Below, in pieces: positions 18,974 through 28,760 of a stretch of DNA of 64,000 nucleotides (within the stretch, counting starts at the first letter, position 1; each line of letters begins with the position of its first letter). The notes below the pieces were generated by a model. It was not told where the DNA came from and did not search any database. It saw only the letters and a list, made by a program, of their open reading frames with translations. Source of the DNA: Shewanella ulleungensis (lineage in GTDB: Bacteria > Pseudomonadota > Gammaproteobacteria > Enterobacterales > Shewanellaceae); contig NZ_BMQW01000001.1 in the NCBI RefSeq assembly GCF_014648315.1, forward strand, positions 496,001 through 560,000. The letters are read 5' to 3'. A program made the translations under genes and the position numbers.

Positions 18974-19483
18974 ATGTCCGTGCTTAATGAAATTGAAAAG
19001 CGTGCTGAGAAGGTGTTGGTTTTTGCTGAAACAAAAGCCGTTCAAGGATATGTTTGTGCATTGGTGACTAGTTTATTTAGGGTTCACGTTGATATTATTA
19101 ACGGTGATACAAAAGCTGTAGCAACTAAGACCGAAACTAAAACCCAGAAAGCGATTATTGATCGTTTTCAAACATTACCAGGCTTTGGTGTTATTGTAAT
19201 GTCTCCTGTTGCTGCAGGTGTGGGGCTCACTGTTGTTAGGGCCAATAAAGTTGTCCATCTTGAACGACACTGGAATCCGGCAAAAGAAGCTCAGGCGACT
19301 GATAGAGTTTACCGGATAGGACAAACGAGGAATGTGAATGTTTATATTCCAATGGCGCTTCATCCCAACTTGCGTTCTTTTGATCAACATTTAAATGGCT
19401 TATTGGCAAACAAAGTTGATTTAAGTGATGCTGTTGTAGCAAATCCGAGTATTGAGCCAAATGAGCTTGCCCAGTTTTTCTGA
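18974..19483 (+). pseudogene. SNF2-family helicase, C-terminal remnant
   Basis: 169 residues matching only the last helicase lobe of SWI2/SNF2 ATPases: KVLVFAETKAVQ (motif IV region), INGDTKAV, FGVIVMSPVAAGVGLTV (motif V) and HWNPAKEAQATDRVYRIGQT (motif VI). An in-frame TGA lies just upstream of the ATG, and the first lobe with Walker A and DExH is absent. This is therefore the 3' end of a gene of roughly a thousand codons that has been truncated. The adjacent tRNA array makes deletion or exchange of an integrated element plausible. Confidence 0.85.
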
Positions 19484-20212
19484 TATTCATTTTCATATAA
19501 CAAGACTACTGGGTCAAATGTAAGGGATCTCGTGAGTGGGCTCATTAGCACATCTAATGTGAGATATAATTTAACTAACATTGTTTGTTGTTAATGTTCA
19601 AGCTTTAAGTTTACTAATGTTTAAGTCGTGCGAATAATTTAGGTTTTTTCATAATCTATTTTTGTAATACTTTTCTTCTGAATCTTCACATTATCGTGTC
19701 TGCGGTTCAATATGTTTAAAACCTATTTTTTAAACCAATGCACTACCAGAACTCTCATCGCAACCGGATGCAGAAAAACCATGTTACCTCACATTTCGGA
19801 GGGGGACACTGTACCGAAGAATCCCCTGATGATTTTTATAAAATCATCAATTTAAGTAAGCTGGATGCATATATGTCATATAATCAAATGGTTTCACAAA
19901 GAATCAACTGACACAATAGCACCAAACAATCAGCTGTAGTGCCATTTAAGCTAGTGGTCAGCTTAAGAATGTCAAAATTCATCTTGTGCCAACTTGTTTG
20001 GCACGAAATGGGCACAAAATGATAAAAACGCATTTTTTTGAGGTTAAAGTGACAAATTTTGATTGCGTGATTAACGCATCACTAAGCGGTTAACAGGGAG
20101 AGGGGGTATTTAAATATATTTGAAAAACTCAGGATTTAGGGGCAAAAAAGTTTCTTCAGGCACAGAGTTAAAGAATTGAAATTTAGTTAAGGTATTGTAT
20201 TAAATACAAGAA
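19484..20212. other. Non-coding stretch between SNF2 remnant and tRNA array
   Basis: 729 bases with no reading frame that I can support. It contains the hairpin at 19827-19849 and a 15-base palindrome (TTGTATTAAATACAA, 20194-20208) just downstream of the first tRNA. It may be debris of a former mobile element, which I cannot prove. Confidence 0.45.
19827..19849. terminator. Perfect 10-bp hairpin, possible terminator
   Basis: TGATGATTTT pairs exactly with AAAATCATCA across a TAT loop. It lies 340 bases past the SNF2 remnant and not beside any intact gene, so its target is unclear. Confidence 0.4.
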
Positions 20213-20289
20213 TGGTACACCCGAGTGGACTCGAACCACCGACCCCTACCATGTCAAGGTAGTGCTCTAACCAGCTGAGCTACGGGTGT
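20213..20289 (-). tRNA. tRNA-Val(GAC)
   Basis: 77-base cloverleaf with encoded CCA. The acceptor stem is ACACCCG/CGGGTGT, the anticodon stem CTACC/GGTAG encloses loop TTGACAT (anticodon GAC, reading GUC), and the T-loop is TTCGAGT. It is the promoter-distal copy in a three-unit array. Confidence 0.97.
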
Positions 20290-20327
20290 ATTGTTTGAAA
20301 TTGACTGATTAAACTCTGTCAGAAGAG

Positions 20328-20404
20328 TGGTACACCCGAGTGGACTCGAACCACCGACCCCTACCATGTCAAGGTAGTGCTCTAACCAGCTGAGCTACGG
20401 GTGT
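20328..20404 (-). tRNA. tRNA-Val(GAC), second copy
   Basis: Identical over all 77 bases to the copy at 20213-20289, including anticodon GAC and encoded CCA. The 38-base spacer separates the two, consistent with one precursor transcript. Confidence 0.97.
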
Positions 20405-20453
20405 ATTGTTTACTTTTTAATAGAATCTCAATGTTTAGACTCTTTGAAAAGAG

Positions 20454-20560
20454 TGGTACACCCGAGTGGACTGCTTTTTACATCGAGAATACCAACCCTA
20501 CCACAGCTTATCAAATGAGTAGGTAGTGCTACTCTTTTTTACCAGCTGAGCTACGGGTGT
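20454..20560 (-). pseudogene. Disrupted tRNA-Val copy
   Basis: 107 bases that begin and end exactly like the neighbouring tRNA-Val genes: the acceptor stem, D-stem 5' side, CCACT T-stem half and CCA are intact. The interior differs: the D-loop has an A-run, the anticodon loop is replaced by a long insert without GAC, and the T-loop TTCGAGT is lost. The CTACC/GGTAG stem halves remain. It is promoter-proximal in the array and cannot act as a normal tRNA. Confidence 0.8.
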
Positions 20561-20607
20561 GTCGTTTAAAGAAAACATTAAAAGCGTTTTGCTTCAAAGC
20601 GGTCGCT

Positions 20608-20637
20608 ATAGTAAGTGGGATAGCCTACCGCTTGCAA
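20608..20637 (-). promoter_or_regulatory. Candidate promoter of the tRNA-Val array
   Basis: On the minus strand TTGCAA and TACTAT are separated by 18 bases, followed by a GC-rich AGCGACCGC discriminator as in stringently controlled stable-RNA promoters. The elements match consensus only 4 of 6 each. Confidence 0.4.
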
Positions 20638-20736
20638 GTAAAAAAATCATTTTTATGACTAAATGGTGATTTGCTGTGCAACTTGATTCAAGGTTAAGCA
20701 ATGAAACTGTTTAAACCTTAAAATATGCAACTCAAA

Positions 20737-22098
20737 TTATCCAATTTGTTTAAACTCAAATCCTTTCTTCTGGATGTACTTTAAGCGTATTGCAAATAAT
20801 ATTGCTGCAACGGTTAACCCAGCTATTAAGCCAATCCAAAATCCGTGTGCTCCAATGGGGTCAATAATTAAATTGGTGTAGCCTAAAACGTATCCAGTAG
20901 TCATACCAATAAACCAATATGAAAACAGCGTAATGTAAAATGCACTGCGGGTGTCTTTATATCCGCGTAATGCACCTGCAGCAACAACCTGGACTGAATC
21001 TGATATTTGATAAAAAGCCGCTAACATCATTAAGCTGCCTGCCAATGCAACTACTTCTGGGTTGTCGTTATACAGAAGAGCAATTTCATGTCTAAAGGTA
21101 ACAGTTAATAGTGCCGTACAAACTGCTAATACCAAAGAGAGGCCTAATCCTACTCTCGCAACTAACGCTGCTATTTCTGGTTGATTGCGGCCAAGGTAAT
21201 AACCAATACGGATAGAAACCGCAATACCAATAGATAATGGCAACATAAATACAATTGATGAAAAGTTTAGGGCAATTTGATGGCTAGCAACAACATTTGC
21301 CCCTAAAGGCGCAAGAAAGAGAGCAATAACGGCAAATAGACTGACTTCAAAAAACAAGGCCATTGCGATTGGCATACCTAATTTTGTCATTGACCACATG
21401 CTGGCTAAATGCGGACGGTAAAACTGCTTAAAGGGTTCAAGCTCTTTAAAAGTCTTATCGACTAACATGTAAATTATCATCGCGACTAACATTGCCCAAA
21501 ACACTAATGCCGTTGCTACGCCACATCCCGCGCCGCCCATTGCTGGTATACCGAAGCCACCATAGATAAAAATATAGTTTGCTGGAATGTTCACAGCTAA
21601 GCCAATAAATCCAATTACCATTGTAGGCATCGTATAAGAGATACCTTCACTACAACCGCGTAAGACTTGATATAATACAAAAGCAGGAGCGCCCCATAAA
21701 ATTGCATCGATGTAACCTACGGTTAATATTTTTAATTGTGGTTCTAAATTCATCAAATCAAGTAAATAGGTTGAAGACGCCAGAAAGAACATCACGCCAA
21801 TCCCACCAATTATGGCAATATATCCAGCCTGAAATATTAATGATGGGATCACTTGTTGATTATTAGCACCATGGTGTTGGGAAAACACTGGTGTGAAGGA
21901 CATTAATAAACCTTGAACAAATAAAATTGCAGGCAGCCATAAACTGGTGCCTACAGCCACCGCAGCCATATCGACAGCACTGACGCGTCCAGCCATCACT
22001 GTGTCGATAAATCCCATCATGGTTTGTGTGACTTGGGCAATAAGTACCGGAAGCGCTAATTTTATTAAGCGCTGAATTTGAAAACCTGTATTATTCAT
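20737..22098 (-). CDS. norM: MATE-family multidrug/cation antiporter
   Basis: 453 residues with twelve predicted membrane helices in two homologous halves. The N-terminal half carries LALPVLIAQVTQTMMGFIDTV (split over helix 1) and AGRVSAVDMAAVAVGTSLWLP, the canonical NorM/MdtK start. It exports cationic drugs in exchange for Na+ or H+. It is divergent from ribE with only 28 bases between the start codons, as in E. coli mdtK-ribE, so promoters must overlap. Confidence 0.92.
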   Translation of the reverse strand: MNNTGFQIQRLIKLALPVLIAQVTQTMMGFIDTVMAGRVSAVDMAAVAVGTSLWLPAILFVQGLLMSFTPVFSQHHGANNQQVIPSLIFQAGYIAIIGGIGVMFFLASSTYLLDLMNLEPQLKILTVGYIDAILWGAPAFVLYQVLRGCSEGISYTMPTMVIGFIGLAVNIPANYIFIYGGFGIPAMGGAGCGVATALVFWAMLVAMIIYMLVDKTFKELEPFKQFYRPHLASMWSMTKLGMPIAMALFFEVSLFAVIALFLAPLGANVVASHQIALNFSSIVFMLPLSIGIAVSIRIGYYLGRNQPEIAALVARVGLGLSLVLAVCTALLTVTFRHEIALLYNDNPEVVALAGSLMMLAAFYQISDSVQVVAAGALRGYKDTRSAFYITLFSYWFIGMTTGYVLGYTNLIIDPIGAHGFWIGLIAGLTVAAILFAIRLKYIQKKGFEFKQIG

Positions 22099-22126
22099 TA
22101 AAAAGCCTATTACGGAACGAGAAAAT

Positions 22127-22747
22127 ATGTTTACTGGTATAGTTCAAGCCACTTGCGAAGTGGTATCAATACAAAAATCCGCTGGGCTTAAAACCTTTGA
22201 AGTCCTTATGACACCTGAGTTAATACAGGGATTAGTGACTGGCGCAAGTGTTGCTAATAACGGGGTTTGCCTAACGGTAACCAAGATCCTAAATGATAAG
22301 GTGTTTTTTGATGTAATGGAAGAAACATTAGCCCTGACTAACTTAGGTAATATCAGTGTCGGGGATAAAGTTAATATTGAACGTTCGTTGAAGTTTGGCA
22401 CTGAAATTGGTGGCCATATTTTGTCTGGCCATGTACATACTCAAGCCGTTGTTTGTGGTGTTAGTGATACTGCGGAACATTATAATATTGAACTTCATGT
22501 AGATTCGAAATGGATGAACTATATTTTTTATAAAGGTTTCGTAGGTATTAATGGGTGTAGCTTAACGGTTGGTAAAGTGAGTGATAGTGGTTTTATGTTA
22601 CATCTGATACCCGAAACTTTGAAATTGACTAATCTCAGCCAATATCAGCCTGGCGATAAGATCAATATCGAAATTGACAGTCAAACACAGGTGATTGTTG
22701 ATACTGTCGAGCGGATACTTGCTAAAAAGCAACTGCTCAACAGTTGA
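22127..22747 (+). CDS. ribE: Riboflavin synthase, alpha subunit
   Basis: 206 residues with the two lumazine-binding repeats. It starts MFTGIVQATCEV, the invariant N-terminus of the enzyme. Repeat one has NGVCLTV and GGHILSGHVH; repeat two has INGCSLTVGKV and IPETLKLTNL. It converts two 6,7-dimethyl-8-ribityllumazines to riboflavin plus the pyrimidinedione. No FMN riboswitch fits in the 28-base gap to norM. Confidence 0.96.
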   Translation: MFTGIVQATCEVVSIQKSAGLKTFEVLMTPELIQGLVTGASVANNGVCLTVTKILNDKVFFDVMEETLALTNLGNISVGDKVNIERSLKFGTEIGGHILSGHVHTQAVVCGVSDTAEHYNIELHVDSKWMNYIFYKGFVGINGCSLTVGKVSDSGFMLHLIPETLKLTNLSQYQPGDKINIEIDSQTQVIVDTVERILAKKQLLNS

Positions 22748-22842
22748 TTAATCGCTAATGCCTTTTAAAAAGTGTAAATGCGACGCTGTTATTGTTTATA
22801 TAATAGCGTTACATCTCTTTAGCAAAACACAAAGGCTAATGC

Positions 22843-23043
22843 TTAATATATTTGTTCATCATCTGAATCTACATGAAGCTCAATCATACGTCGGTTATCA
22901 TCTAAATGCATACGGATATGAATAGGGTTACAGCAGATACGGCAATCATCGTAATACTCTTGATCTCCAGCACTTGCATCAATTGTGACATGTTGATGAT
23001 GACCGCAATGCGGGCAACAAATTGCGCGTGATAATAATCTCAT
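22843..23043 (-). CDS. CPXCG-motif cysteine-rich small protein
   Basis: The start is the ATG at 23043 (MRLLSRAICCPHCG), seven bases after GGAGG; a GTG further up would overlap that site. 66 residues. CPHCG near position 10 and CRICC about 25 residues later form a likely zinc-ribbon; the C-terminus is acidic (HVDSDDEQIY). These short proteins are widespread in gammaproteobacteria and have no known function. Confidence 0.85.
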   Translation of the reverse strand: MRLLSRAICCPHCGHHQHVTIDASAGDQEYYDDCRICCNPIHIRMHLDDNRRMIELHVDSDDEQIY

Positions 23044-23556
23044 TGTAAAACCTCCCACAAATGTTGTTATAAACAGTATAGTGGGCTTGAGGTATTATGA
23101 TTCATTCATTTGGTTGATTTTTGTTCTGATGAAAAATATCGATGTAATTCGATTTTTATTTATTATTTATATATTAAACTATTTTTAATCAACGCTTTAG
23201 GTTGTGAGTAAATATCACTCAAAATCTGAATGTGTAATGTTGACTAAATTGATATTAATAGCATGGCGTCTAATTTGTTGTAACGGTTTAAAAATATTTT
23301 CATCGGTCATCATGTCAAGAGTTCTATAATCTATTCAGTTACCAAATTAATTTGTTTAAAAGCATAAATATTGTCGCAATTGAGCCTCGTAAGGTTGCGT
23401 CGTAAACGGCTTATCACATAGAATAACGTGCTACGTTTCTGGGTAACTAAGACTCCTGTACTGTCTTGATTTCATTAGCGTGTCTCTCGTTCCAAAAGAA
23501 CATACTTAATTACCATGTGGCCCTACGTGTGGGTCACCACTGGACAAGGACTTTTC
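23044..23556. other. Long thrS leader and intergenic region
   Basis: 513 bases. The left part carries the promoter side of the CPXCG gene. The right part is the thrS leader, which holds a GTTC-CAAAA-GAAC hairpin at 23489-23501 and the anticodon-like stem-loop listed at 23517-23537. An AACGT-GCT-ACGTT hairpin sits at 23424-23436. Confidence 0.55.
23517..23537 (+). promoter_or_regulatory. thrS translational operator: tRNA-Thr anticodon-arm mimic
   Basis: GTGGCCC pairs with GGGTCAC (one G-U) around a seven-base loop TACGTGT. Loop positions 3-5 read CGU, the position and sequence of a threonine anticodon. CCA/TGG can add an outer stem. It ends 19 bases before the thrS ATG, next to AAGGA. E. coli ThrRS represses its own translation by binding such a tRNA-like leader; the same is inferred here. 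Confidence 0.75.
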
Positions 23557-25485
23557 ATGCCTATTATTACATTGCCTGATGGCAGCAAACGTGAGTTTGC
23601 CAATCCTGTATCAACTCTTGATGTTGCATTAGACATCGGCCCTGGTTTAGCTAAAGCGTGTATTGCTGGCCGAGTTAACGGTGAGCTTAAAGACGCAACA
23701 GACTTGATAACAGCAGATTCAGAACTCGCTATCATTACGGCTAAAGACGACGAGGGTGTTGAAATCCTTCGCCATTCTTGTGCGCATTTATTAGGTCACG
23801 CAATCAAACAAATGTGGCCTGAAACAAAAATGGCTATCGGCCCAGTTATCGATAACGGTTTTTATTACGACATCGATTTGGACCACAAGTTAACGCAAGA
23901 CGATATTGAAGCACTTGAAAAGCGAATGCTTGCGCTAGCTAAAACCAATTACGATGTGGTTAAAAAAGTTGTGTCTTGGCAAGAAGCTCGTGACGCTTTT
24001 AGCGAACGTAGTGAAGAATACAAAATTGCTATTTTAGACGAAAATATCAGTAAAGACGCAACTCCTGCACTTTATCACCACGAAGAATATGTTGATATGT
24101 GTCGTGGTCCGCACGTGCCAAACATGCGCTTTTGTCAAAACTTTAAGTTAATGAGTGTCGCTGGTGCGTACTGGCGTGGCAACTCAGATAACAAAATGCT
24201 ACAGCGTGTATATGGAACAGCATGGGCAGACAAGAAAGCCCTTAAAACTCACTTGGTGCGTTTAGAAGAAGCAGCCAAACGTGACCACCGTAAAATTGGT
24301 AAACAGTTAGACTTGTACCATATGCAAGAAGAAGCACCTGGAATGGTGTTTTGGCATAATGATGGTTGGAGCATATTCCTAGAGCTTGAAAAGTTTATTC
24401 GTCAAAAATTAGGACAGTACACTTACCAAGAAGTAAAAGGCCCATTAATGATGGACCGTTCTCTATGGGAACGGTCAGGTCATTGGGATAAATACTCTGA
24501 AGCTATGTTCACCACGAGCAGTGAAAGTCGCGAATACGCGATTAAACCAATGAACTGTCCTGGTCACGTACAGATTTTCAATCAAGGCTTAAAATCTTAC
24601 CGAGATTTGCCATTGCGTATGGCTGAGTTTGGTTGTTGTCATCGTAACGAACCATCTGGTTCATTACACGGCTTAATGCGCGTTCGCGGGTTTACTCAAG
24701 ACGATGCACACGTATTCTGTACCGATGAGCAAGTACAGCAAGAAGTCAGTGCTTGTATCCAAATGGTATATGACACATATGCAACCTTCGGTTTTGAAAA
24801 CATTGTCGTAAAACTGTCAACTCGCCCAGAAAAGCGTATTGGTGATGACGCGATGTGGGATCGTGCTGAAGAAGCTCTAAAGCAAGCATTAGCCGCAAAT
24901 AATATAGAATATGAAATATTACCGGGCGAAGGCGCGTTTTATGGCCCAAAAATCGAATTTACCTTACATGATTGTTTAGATCGTGCATGGCAATGTGGTA
25001 CAGTACAGCTTGATTACGCATTACCGACTCGTTTAGGTGCTACTTATGTCGCTGAAGACAACAGTCGCCAGACTCCGGTAATGATCCATCGTGCTATTTT
25101 AGGCTCTTTAGAACGCTTCTTAGGTATATTGATAGAAGAATACGCTGGTAAATTCCCAACTTGGCTTGCTCCAATGCAAGTAGTTGTAATGAATATTACT
25201 GATAAACAAGCTGATTATGTTGAAGAAATTGTTAAATTCTTCAAAGAACAGGGTATTCGAGCATCTTTTGACTTGAGGAATGAGAAAATAGGCTTTAAAA
25301 TACGCGAACACACACTTAGACGTGTGCCTTATTTGTTGGTCGTTGGTGATCAAGAAATGGAAAATAAGGAAGTCGCGGTGCGTACACGTGACGGTATTGA
25401 TTTAGGCAAGTTAAAATTAGAAGATTTCGCCTCTATAATACGTCAACAAATTTCGCTCCGTAGTCTCAAATTGTTGGAGGAATAG
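23557..25485 (+). CDS. thrS: Threonyl-tRNA synthetase
   Basis: 642 residues from the ATG at 23557 ([14 protein letters not shown]), six bases after AAGGA; a frame opening at 23515 runs through the operator and is rejected. The length equals that of E. coli ThrRS. Domains: TGS (1-65), editing domain with [13 protein letters not shown] (His-x3-His) and the later MCRGPHVPN, class II catalytic core with [11 protein letters not shown] (zinc Cys) and [14 protein letters not shown] (motif 2), and an anticodon-binding domain at the end. It is the first gene of thrS-infC-rpmI-rplT. Confidence 0.97.
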   Translation: MPIITLPDGSKREFANPVSTLDVALDIGPGLAKACIAGRVNGELKDATDLITADSELAIITAKDDEGVEILRHSCAHLLGHAIKQMWPETKMAIGPVIDNGFYYDIDLDHKLTQDDIEALEKRMLALAKTNYDVVKKVVSWQEARDAFSERSEEYKIAILDENISKDATPALYHHEEYVDMCRGPHVPNMRFCQNFKLMSVAGAYWRGNSDNKMLQRVYGTAWADKKALKTHLVRLEEAAKRDHRKIGKQLDLYHMQEEAPGMVFWHNDGWSIFLELEKFIRQKLGQYTYQEVKGPLMMDRSLWERSGHWDKYSEAMFTTSSESREYAIKPMNCPGHVQIFNQGLKSYRDLPLRMAEFGCCHRNEPSGSLHGLMRVRGFTQDDAHVFCTDEQVQQEVSACIQMVYDTYATFGFENIVVKLSTRPEKRIGDDAMWDRAEEALKQALAANNIEYEILPGEGAFYGPKIEFTLHDCLDRAWQCGTVQLDYALPTRLGATYVAEDNSRQTPVMIHRAILGSLERFLGILIEEYAGKFPTWLAPMQVVVMNITDKQADYVEEIVKFFKEQGIRASFDLRNEKIGFKIREHTLRRVPYLLVVGDQEMENKEVAVRTRDGIDLGKLKLEDFASIIRQQISLRSLKLLEE

Positions 25486-25488
25486 GTC

Positions 25489-26031
25489 ATAAAGATCAAA
25501 AGAACAGCAGGGCGACAGCCAGCCCCTAATAGAATCAATGAAGAAATCACTGGTGTTCCTGAAGTCCGTTTATCGGATTTAGAAGGTGAAGCAATTGGTA
25601 TCGTTAGCATTAAAGAAGCTCAGAGTATTGCAGATGAAGCAGGTGTTGATCTCGTAGAGATTAGCCCTAATGCTGAGCCTCCGGTCTGTCGCATAATGGA
25701 CTACGGTAAGTTCCTTTTTGATAAAGCGAAAGCTCAAAAAGAACAAAAAAAGAAGCAAAAACAGGTCCAGGTGAAGGAAATTAAATTCCGTCCCGGCACT
25801 GATGAAAACGACTATCAGGTAAAACTACGCAACCTGATTCGTTTTCTAGAAGATGGTGACAAAGCGAAAATTACGCTGCGTTTCCGTGGTCGCGAAATGG
25901 CACACCAAAACCTAGGTATGGATCTTTTGAACCGTATCAAGGCTGATTTGGAAGAGTATGCGGTTGTCGAATCTTTCCCGAAAATGGAAGGTCGTCAAGC
26001 AATTATGGTGCTAGCACCTAAAAAGAAATAG
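25489..26031 (+). CDS. infC: Translation initiation factor IF-3, AUA start
   Basis: 180 residues, the same length as E. coli IF3. Conserved sequence begins immediately after the start: PNRINEEI, then [45 protein letters not shown] and the C-terminal IMVLAPKKK. No ATG, GTG or TTG is available at the right place; the first codon is ATA at 25489, eight bases after GGAGG (25476-25480). IF3 rejects non-standard start codons, and enterobacterial infC uses AUU for autoregulation, so the AUA here fits the same feedback. An ATG at 25696 would remove most of the N-domain. Confidence 0.93.
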   Translation: MKIKRTAGRQPAPNRINEEITGVPEVRLSDLEGEAIGIVSIKEAQSIADEAGVDLVEISPNAEPPVCRIMDYGKFLFDKAKAQKEQKKKQKQVQVKEIKFRPGTDENDYQVKLRNLIRFLEDGDKAKITLRFRGREMAHQNLGMDLLNRIKADLEEYAVVESFPKMEGRQAIMVLAPKKK

Positions 26032-26048
26032 TAGGGCAACCTAAAGTA

Positions 26049-26072
26049 GCAAAAGTCTCTTGAGGCTTTTGC
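26049..26072 (+). promoter_or_regulatory. Hairpin in the infC-rpmI gap
   Basis: GCAAAAG-T-CTC and GAG-G-CTTTTGC pair into an 11-base-pair stem (one G-U). It is 42 bases before rpmI, where ribosomal protein L20 controls translation in relatives. It might also be an intergenic terminator or processing site. Confidence 0.45.
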
Positions 26073-26113
26073 TCGCCTTACGTTTATTAACGTCCCAATG
26101 CGGAGTTTTAGAA

Positions 26114-26308
26114 ATGCCTAAAATGAAAACAGACAAGGGTGTAGCGAAGCGTTTTAAGAAAACCGCTAATGGTTTCAAGCGCAAGCAAGCACACTTACGT
26201 CACATTTTGACCAAGAAGAGCACTAAGCGTAAGCGTCACTTACGTGCTAAATGTTTAGTTGCTAAGTCTGATGTGCCAGCAATTGCACGTCAACTACCAT
26301 ACGCTTAA
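26114..26308 (+). CDS. rpmI: Ribosomal protein bL35
   Basis: 64 residues beginning [17 protein letters not shown], the standard L35 N-terminus; the longer upstream extension has no family support. Very basic, with the [17 protein letters not shown] stretch. Located between infC and rplT in the conserved order. Confidence 0.97.
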
Positions 26309-26326
26309 TTAAAGGAGAGATAAACA

Positions 26327-26686
26327 ATGCCTAGAGTTAAGCGTGGTGTAACCGCTCGTGCTCGTCACAAAAAAGTACTTAAACTAGCTAAAGGTTATTA
26401 TGGCGCTCGTAGCCGTACTTACCGTGTTGCTGTTCAAGCAGTAACTAAAGCTGGTCAATATGCTTACCGTGACCGTCGTCAGAAAAAACGTCAATTCCGT
26501 CAATTATGGATTGCACGTATTAATGCGGCTTCACGTCAAAATGGTCTGTCTTACAGCCGTTTCATTAACGGCTTGAAAAAGGCGTCTATCGAAATCGATC
26601 GTAAGATTTTGGCTGACATCGCTGTTTTCGACAAAGTTGTATTCGCAACTTTAGTTGAAAAAGCAAAAGAAGCATTAACTAAGTAA
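26327..26686 (+). CDS. rplT: Ribosomal protein bL20
   Basis: 119 residues with [20 protein letters not shown] and the family-typical [14 protein letters not shown] and [11 protein letters not shown] motifs. AGGAGA precedes the ATG and rpmI ends 18 bases upstream. In relatives L20 represses rpmI-rplT translation. A strong terminator follows. Confidence 0.97.
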   Translation: MPRVKRGVTARARHKKVLKLAKGYYGARSRTYRVAVQAVTKAGQYAYRDRRQKKRQFRQLWIARINAASRQNGLSYSRFINGLKKASIEIDRKILADIAVFDKVVFATLVEKAKEALTK

Positions 26687-26703
26687 TTAGTGAAACGCTT
26701 TGG

Positions 26704-26731
26704 AAAAAGGAACCTTCGGGTTCCTTTTTTT
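26704..26731 (+). terminator. Rho-independent terminator after rplT
   Basis: GGAACC-TTCG-GGTTCC stem with a stable tetraloop, flanked by an A-run and followed by seven T. Textbook intrinsic terminator, placed 18 bases after the rplT stop. Confidence 0.95.
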
Positions 26732-27484
26732 ATGCCTTTAGATTTAATACCAATTTCACTAATAATCTGGTCAGTCAGCGAGAGTTCTGTGTCTTCTAGG
26801 CAAGTAATGGAATTGTAGGCATAGTTGCACTCGGCAACTGCTCCTGCGTTGCTCTACCTCCTGCGTCCATGCAGTCTTACGTCAAAATGCTATTAAGCAG
26901 TATAGAAAACACAGAAACTCGCCTTCAGGAGACGCTTAGACTGTCCATTTATTTGTTGCATTGCCTTAATTATTTCAACCATGCGCCTCAAACTGGACAG
27001 TATGAGTGACTCTGATTGGTCACATAATTAATGGAAAATGTCTTTAGTATTATTGGTTTTAAATAGTTAAATTGTCTAAATACAGATTGTAGATAGACAC
27101 GGATTAACAAAAAGCATGTATAAAGGACATTATAAACTTAGTAGGTTTGTTCAGTTACCATAACACGATGCAGTTAGTAAATTTGCCATTGCTACCATTT
27201 ATCAAAACAATATCGTTAAAGCCGTTTTCTTAAAGTAATATAAGTCAACAGAGACATGCCTATCATAAATTACCGTGTAGAACATAAATGTACTTAACAT
27301 CTCGCTTCAATTATTTAAATTCCATAGCGTTTGCTGATTAAATTAAAGTAGTATCAAAATTTGTGATGTAATTTTAGTGATTATGTAATTTTGTCTCAAC
27401 AATCAAAAATCTCACTACTCAGCTTGTCGATACAATGGTATAACTAAACAAAATTCGTCTCTTCCCTCACTTAGGATAGTTGTA
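26732..27484. other. Intergenic region with possible interspersed repeat
   Basis: 753 bases without a supportable gene. The part 26750-27010 resembles a non-coding repeat unit: it starts near TTTAATACCAATTTCACTAATAA-like sequence, contains a GC-richer block (TGCACTCGGCAACTGCTCCT and onward) and ends with an 8-base inverted repeat, ACTGTCCA at about 26940 and TGGACAGT at about 26995. The rest is AT-rich promoter DNA for aspC. Confidence 0.4.
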
Positions 27485-28678
27485 ATGATCTTTTCTGAAG
27501 TAACGCTTGCTCCAGCGGACCCAATTTTAGGCTTAACAGATGCTTTTAAAGCCGATACTCGTGCACATAAAGTCAATTTAGGTGTTGGTATTTATAAGGA
27601 TGAGGCAGGGCAAACCCCTGTATTGAAATCTGTAAAAAAAGCAGAAGCTATTTTACTAGAAACAGAACTGACCAAAAACTATTTAGGTATTGAGGGCGTA
27701 CAAGCTTACAACCAGGTGGTTCAAGGTTTATTGTTCGGTTCAAATAGCCAAATTATTAATGATAAGCGTGCAGTAACAGCTCAGGCACCAGGTGGTACAG
27801 GTGCATTGCGTATTGCTGCCGAGTTTTTAGTGCGCAATACTAAATCAACGACTATTTGGGTGAGTAATCCTACATGGGCCAACCATCAAAATATTTTTGA
27901 AACTGCTGGCTTAACTGTCAAAGAATATCGTTATTATAAAGCTGAAACTCACGATATGGATTTCGATGCGATGCTAGTCGATCTTAATCAAGCTAAAGCG
28001 GGTGATGTAGTGTTATTGCATGGTTGTTGCCATAACCCAACCGGTATTGATTTGTCTCTATCACAATGGAGTCAAGTTGCACAAGTTTGTTTAGACAAGC
28101 AATTGTTGCCGTTATTTGATTTTGCATATCAAGGATTCGGTGCAGGAATTGAAGAGGATGCGCAAGGTCTTCGAATTGTAGCTGCTGTTGTACCTGAGTT
28201 GCTTATTGCCAATTCATTTTCAAAAAACTTCGGTTTATATAATGAACGTATTGGTGCTGTAACGGTTGTAGCAGAAGATGAAGGTGCGGCGATTAATAGC
28301 TTTAGCCAAATTAAAAAAACAATTCGTGCAAATTATTCAAATCCTCCTGCTCATGGCGGATTAATTGTCAGCACTATTTTAGCAAACGCAGAATTACGTC
28401 AAGAATGGGAAGCTGAGTTAACTGAAATGCGTGAACGTATTGCAGAAATGCGTACTTTATTCGTTGACAGTTTACAAGCTGAGGGCGTAGAACAAGATTT
28501 TAGCTTTATTTCACGTCAAAATGGTATGTTCAGTTTCTCAGGTTTAAATAAGCAACAAGTTGCTCGTTTAAAAGATGAATTTGCCATTTACATTGTTGGT
28601 TCTGGTCGAATTAGTGTTGCAGGCTTAACTAAAAACAATATGCCGGCGGTATGTAAGGCTATTGCACAAGTGCTATAA
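27485..28678 (+). CDS. aspC: Aspartate/aromatic aminotransferase, class I
   Basis: 397 residues, one more than E. coli AspC and co-linear with it: the start [58 protein letters not shown], and PLP-lysine loop [13 protein letters not shown]. The substrate-arginine region [10 protein letters not shown] is intact. It transaminates aspartate or aromatic amino acids with 2-oxoglutarate. A terminator follows closely. Confidence 0.93.
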   Translation: MIFSEVTLAPADPILGLTDAFKADTRAHKVNLGVGIYKDEAGQTPVLKSVKKAEAILLETELTKNYLGIEGVQAYNQVVQGLLFGSNSQIINDKRAVTAQAPGGTGALRIAAEFLVRNTKSTTIWVSNPTWANHQNIFETAGLTVKEYRYYKAETHDMDFDAMLVDLNQAKAGDVVLLHGCCHNPTGIDLSLSQWSQVAQVCLDKQLLPLFDFAYQGFGAGIEEDAQGLRIVAAVVPELLIANSFSKNFGLYNERIGAVTVVAEDEGAAINSFSQIKKTIRANYSNPPAHGGLIVSTILANAELRQEWEAELTEMRERIAEMRTLFVDSLQAEGVEQDFSFISRQNGMFSFSGLNKQQVARLKDEFAIYIVGSGRISVAGLTKNNMPAVCKAIAQVL

Positions 28679-28696
28679 AGAGCCATAAATAATTAA

Positions 28697-28719
28697 GGCT
28701 GCTTATGGCAGCCTTTTTT
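28697..28719 (+). terminator. Terminator after aspC
   Basis: GGCTGC and GCAGCC pair across TTATG, followed by six T. It begins 19 bases after the aspC stop. Confidence 0.92.
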
Positions 28720-28760
28720 ATTTTTTGATTTTTTGTGATCTGTCGGTGTGTTCAAAGGGA

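Noticed and set aside
20194..20208. TTGTATTAAATACAA palindrome as tRNA attachment site
   Set aside because: Short AT palindrome without a second copy in the window; could be a weak terminator or chance.
22099..22126. FMN riboswitch before ribE
   Set aside because: Only 28 bases separate norM and ribE, too few for an aptamer.
23515..23556. Upstream extension of thrS
   Set aside because: It runs through the stem-loop operator, and the ThrRS N-terminus starts [10 protein letters not shown] at 23557 with its own ribosome site.
27010..27484. TyrR box upstream of aspC
   Set aside because: No pair of TGTAAA/TTTACA half-sites at the correct spacing was found.
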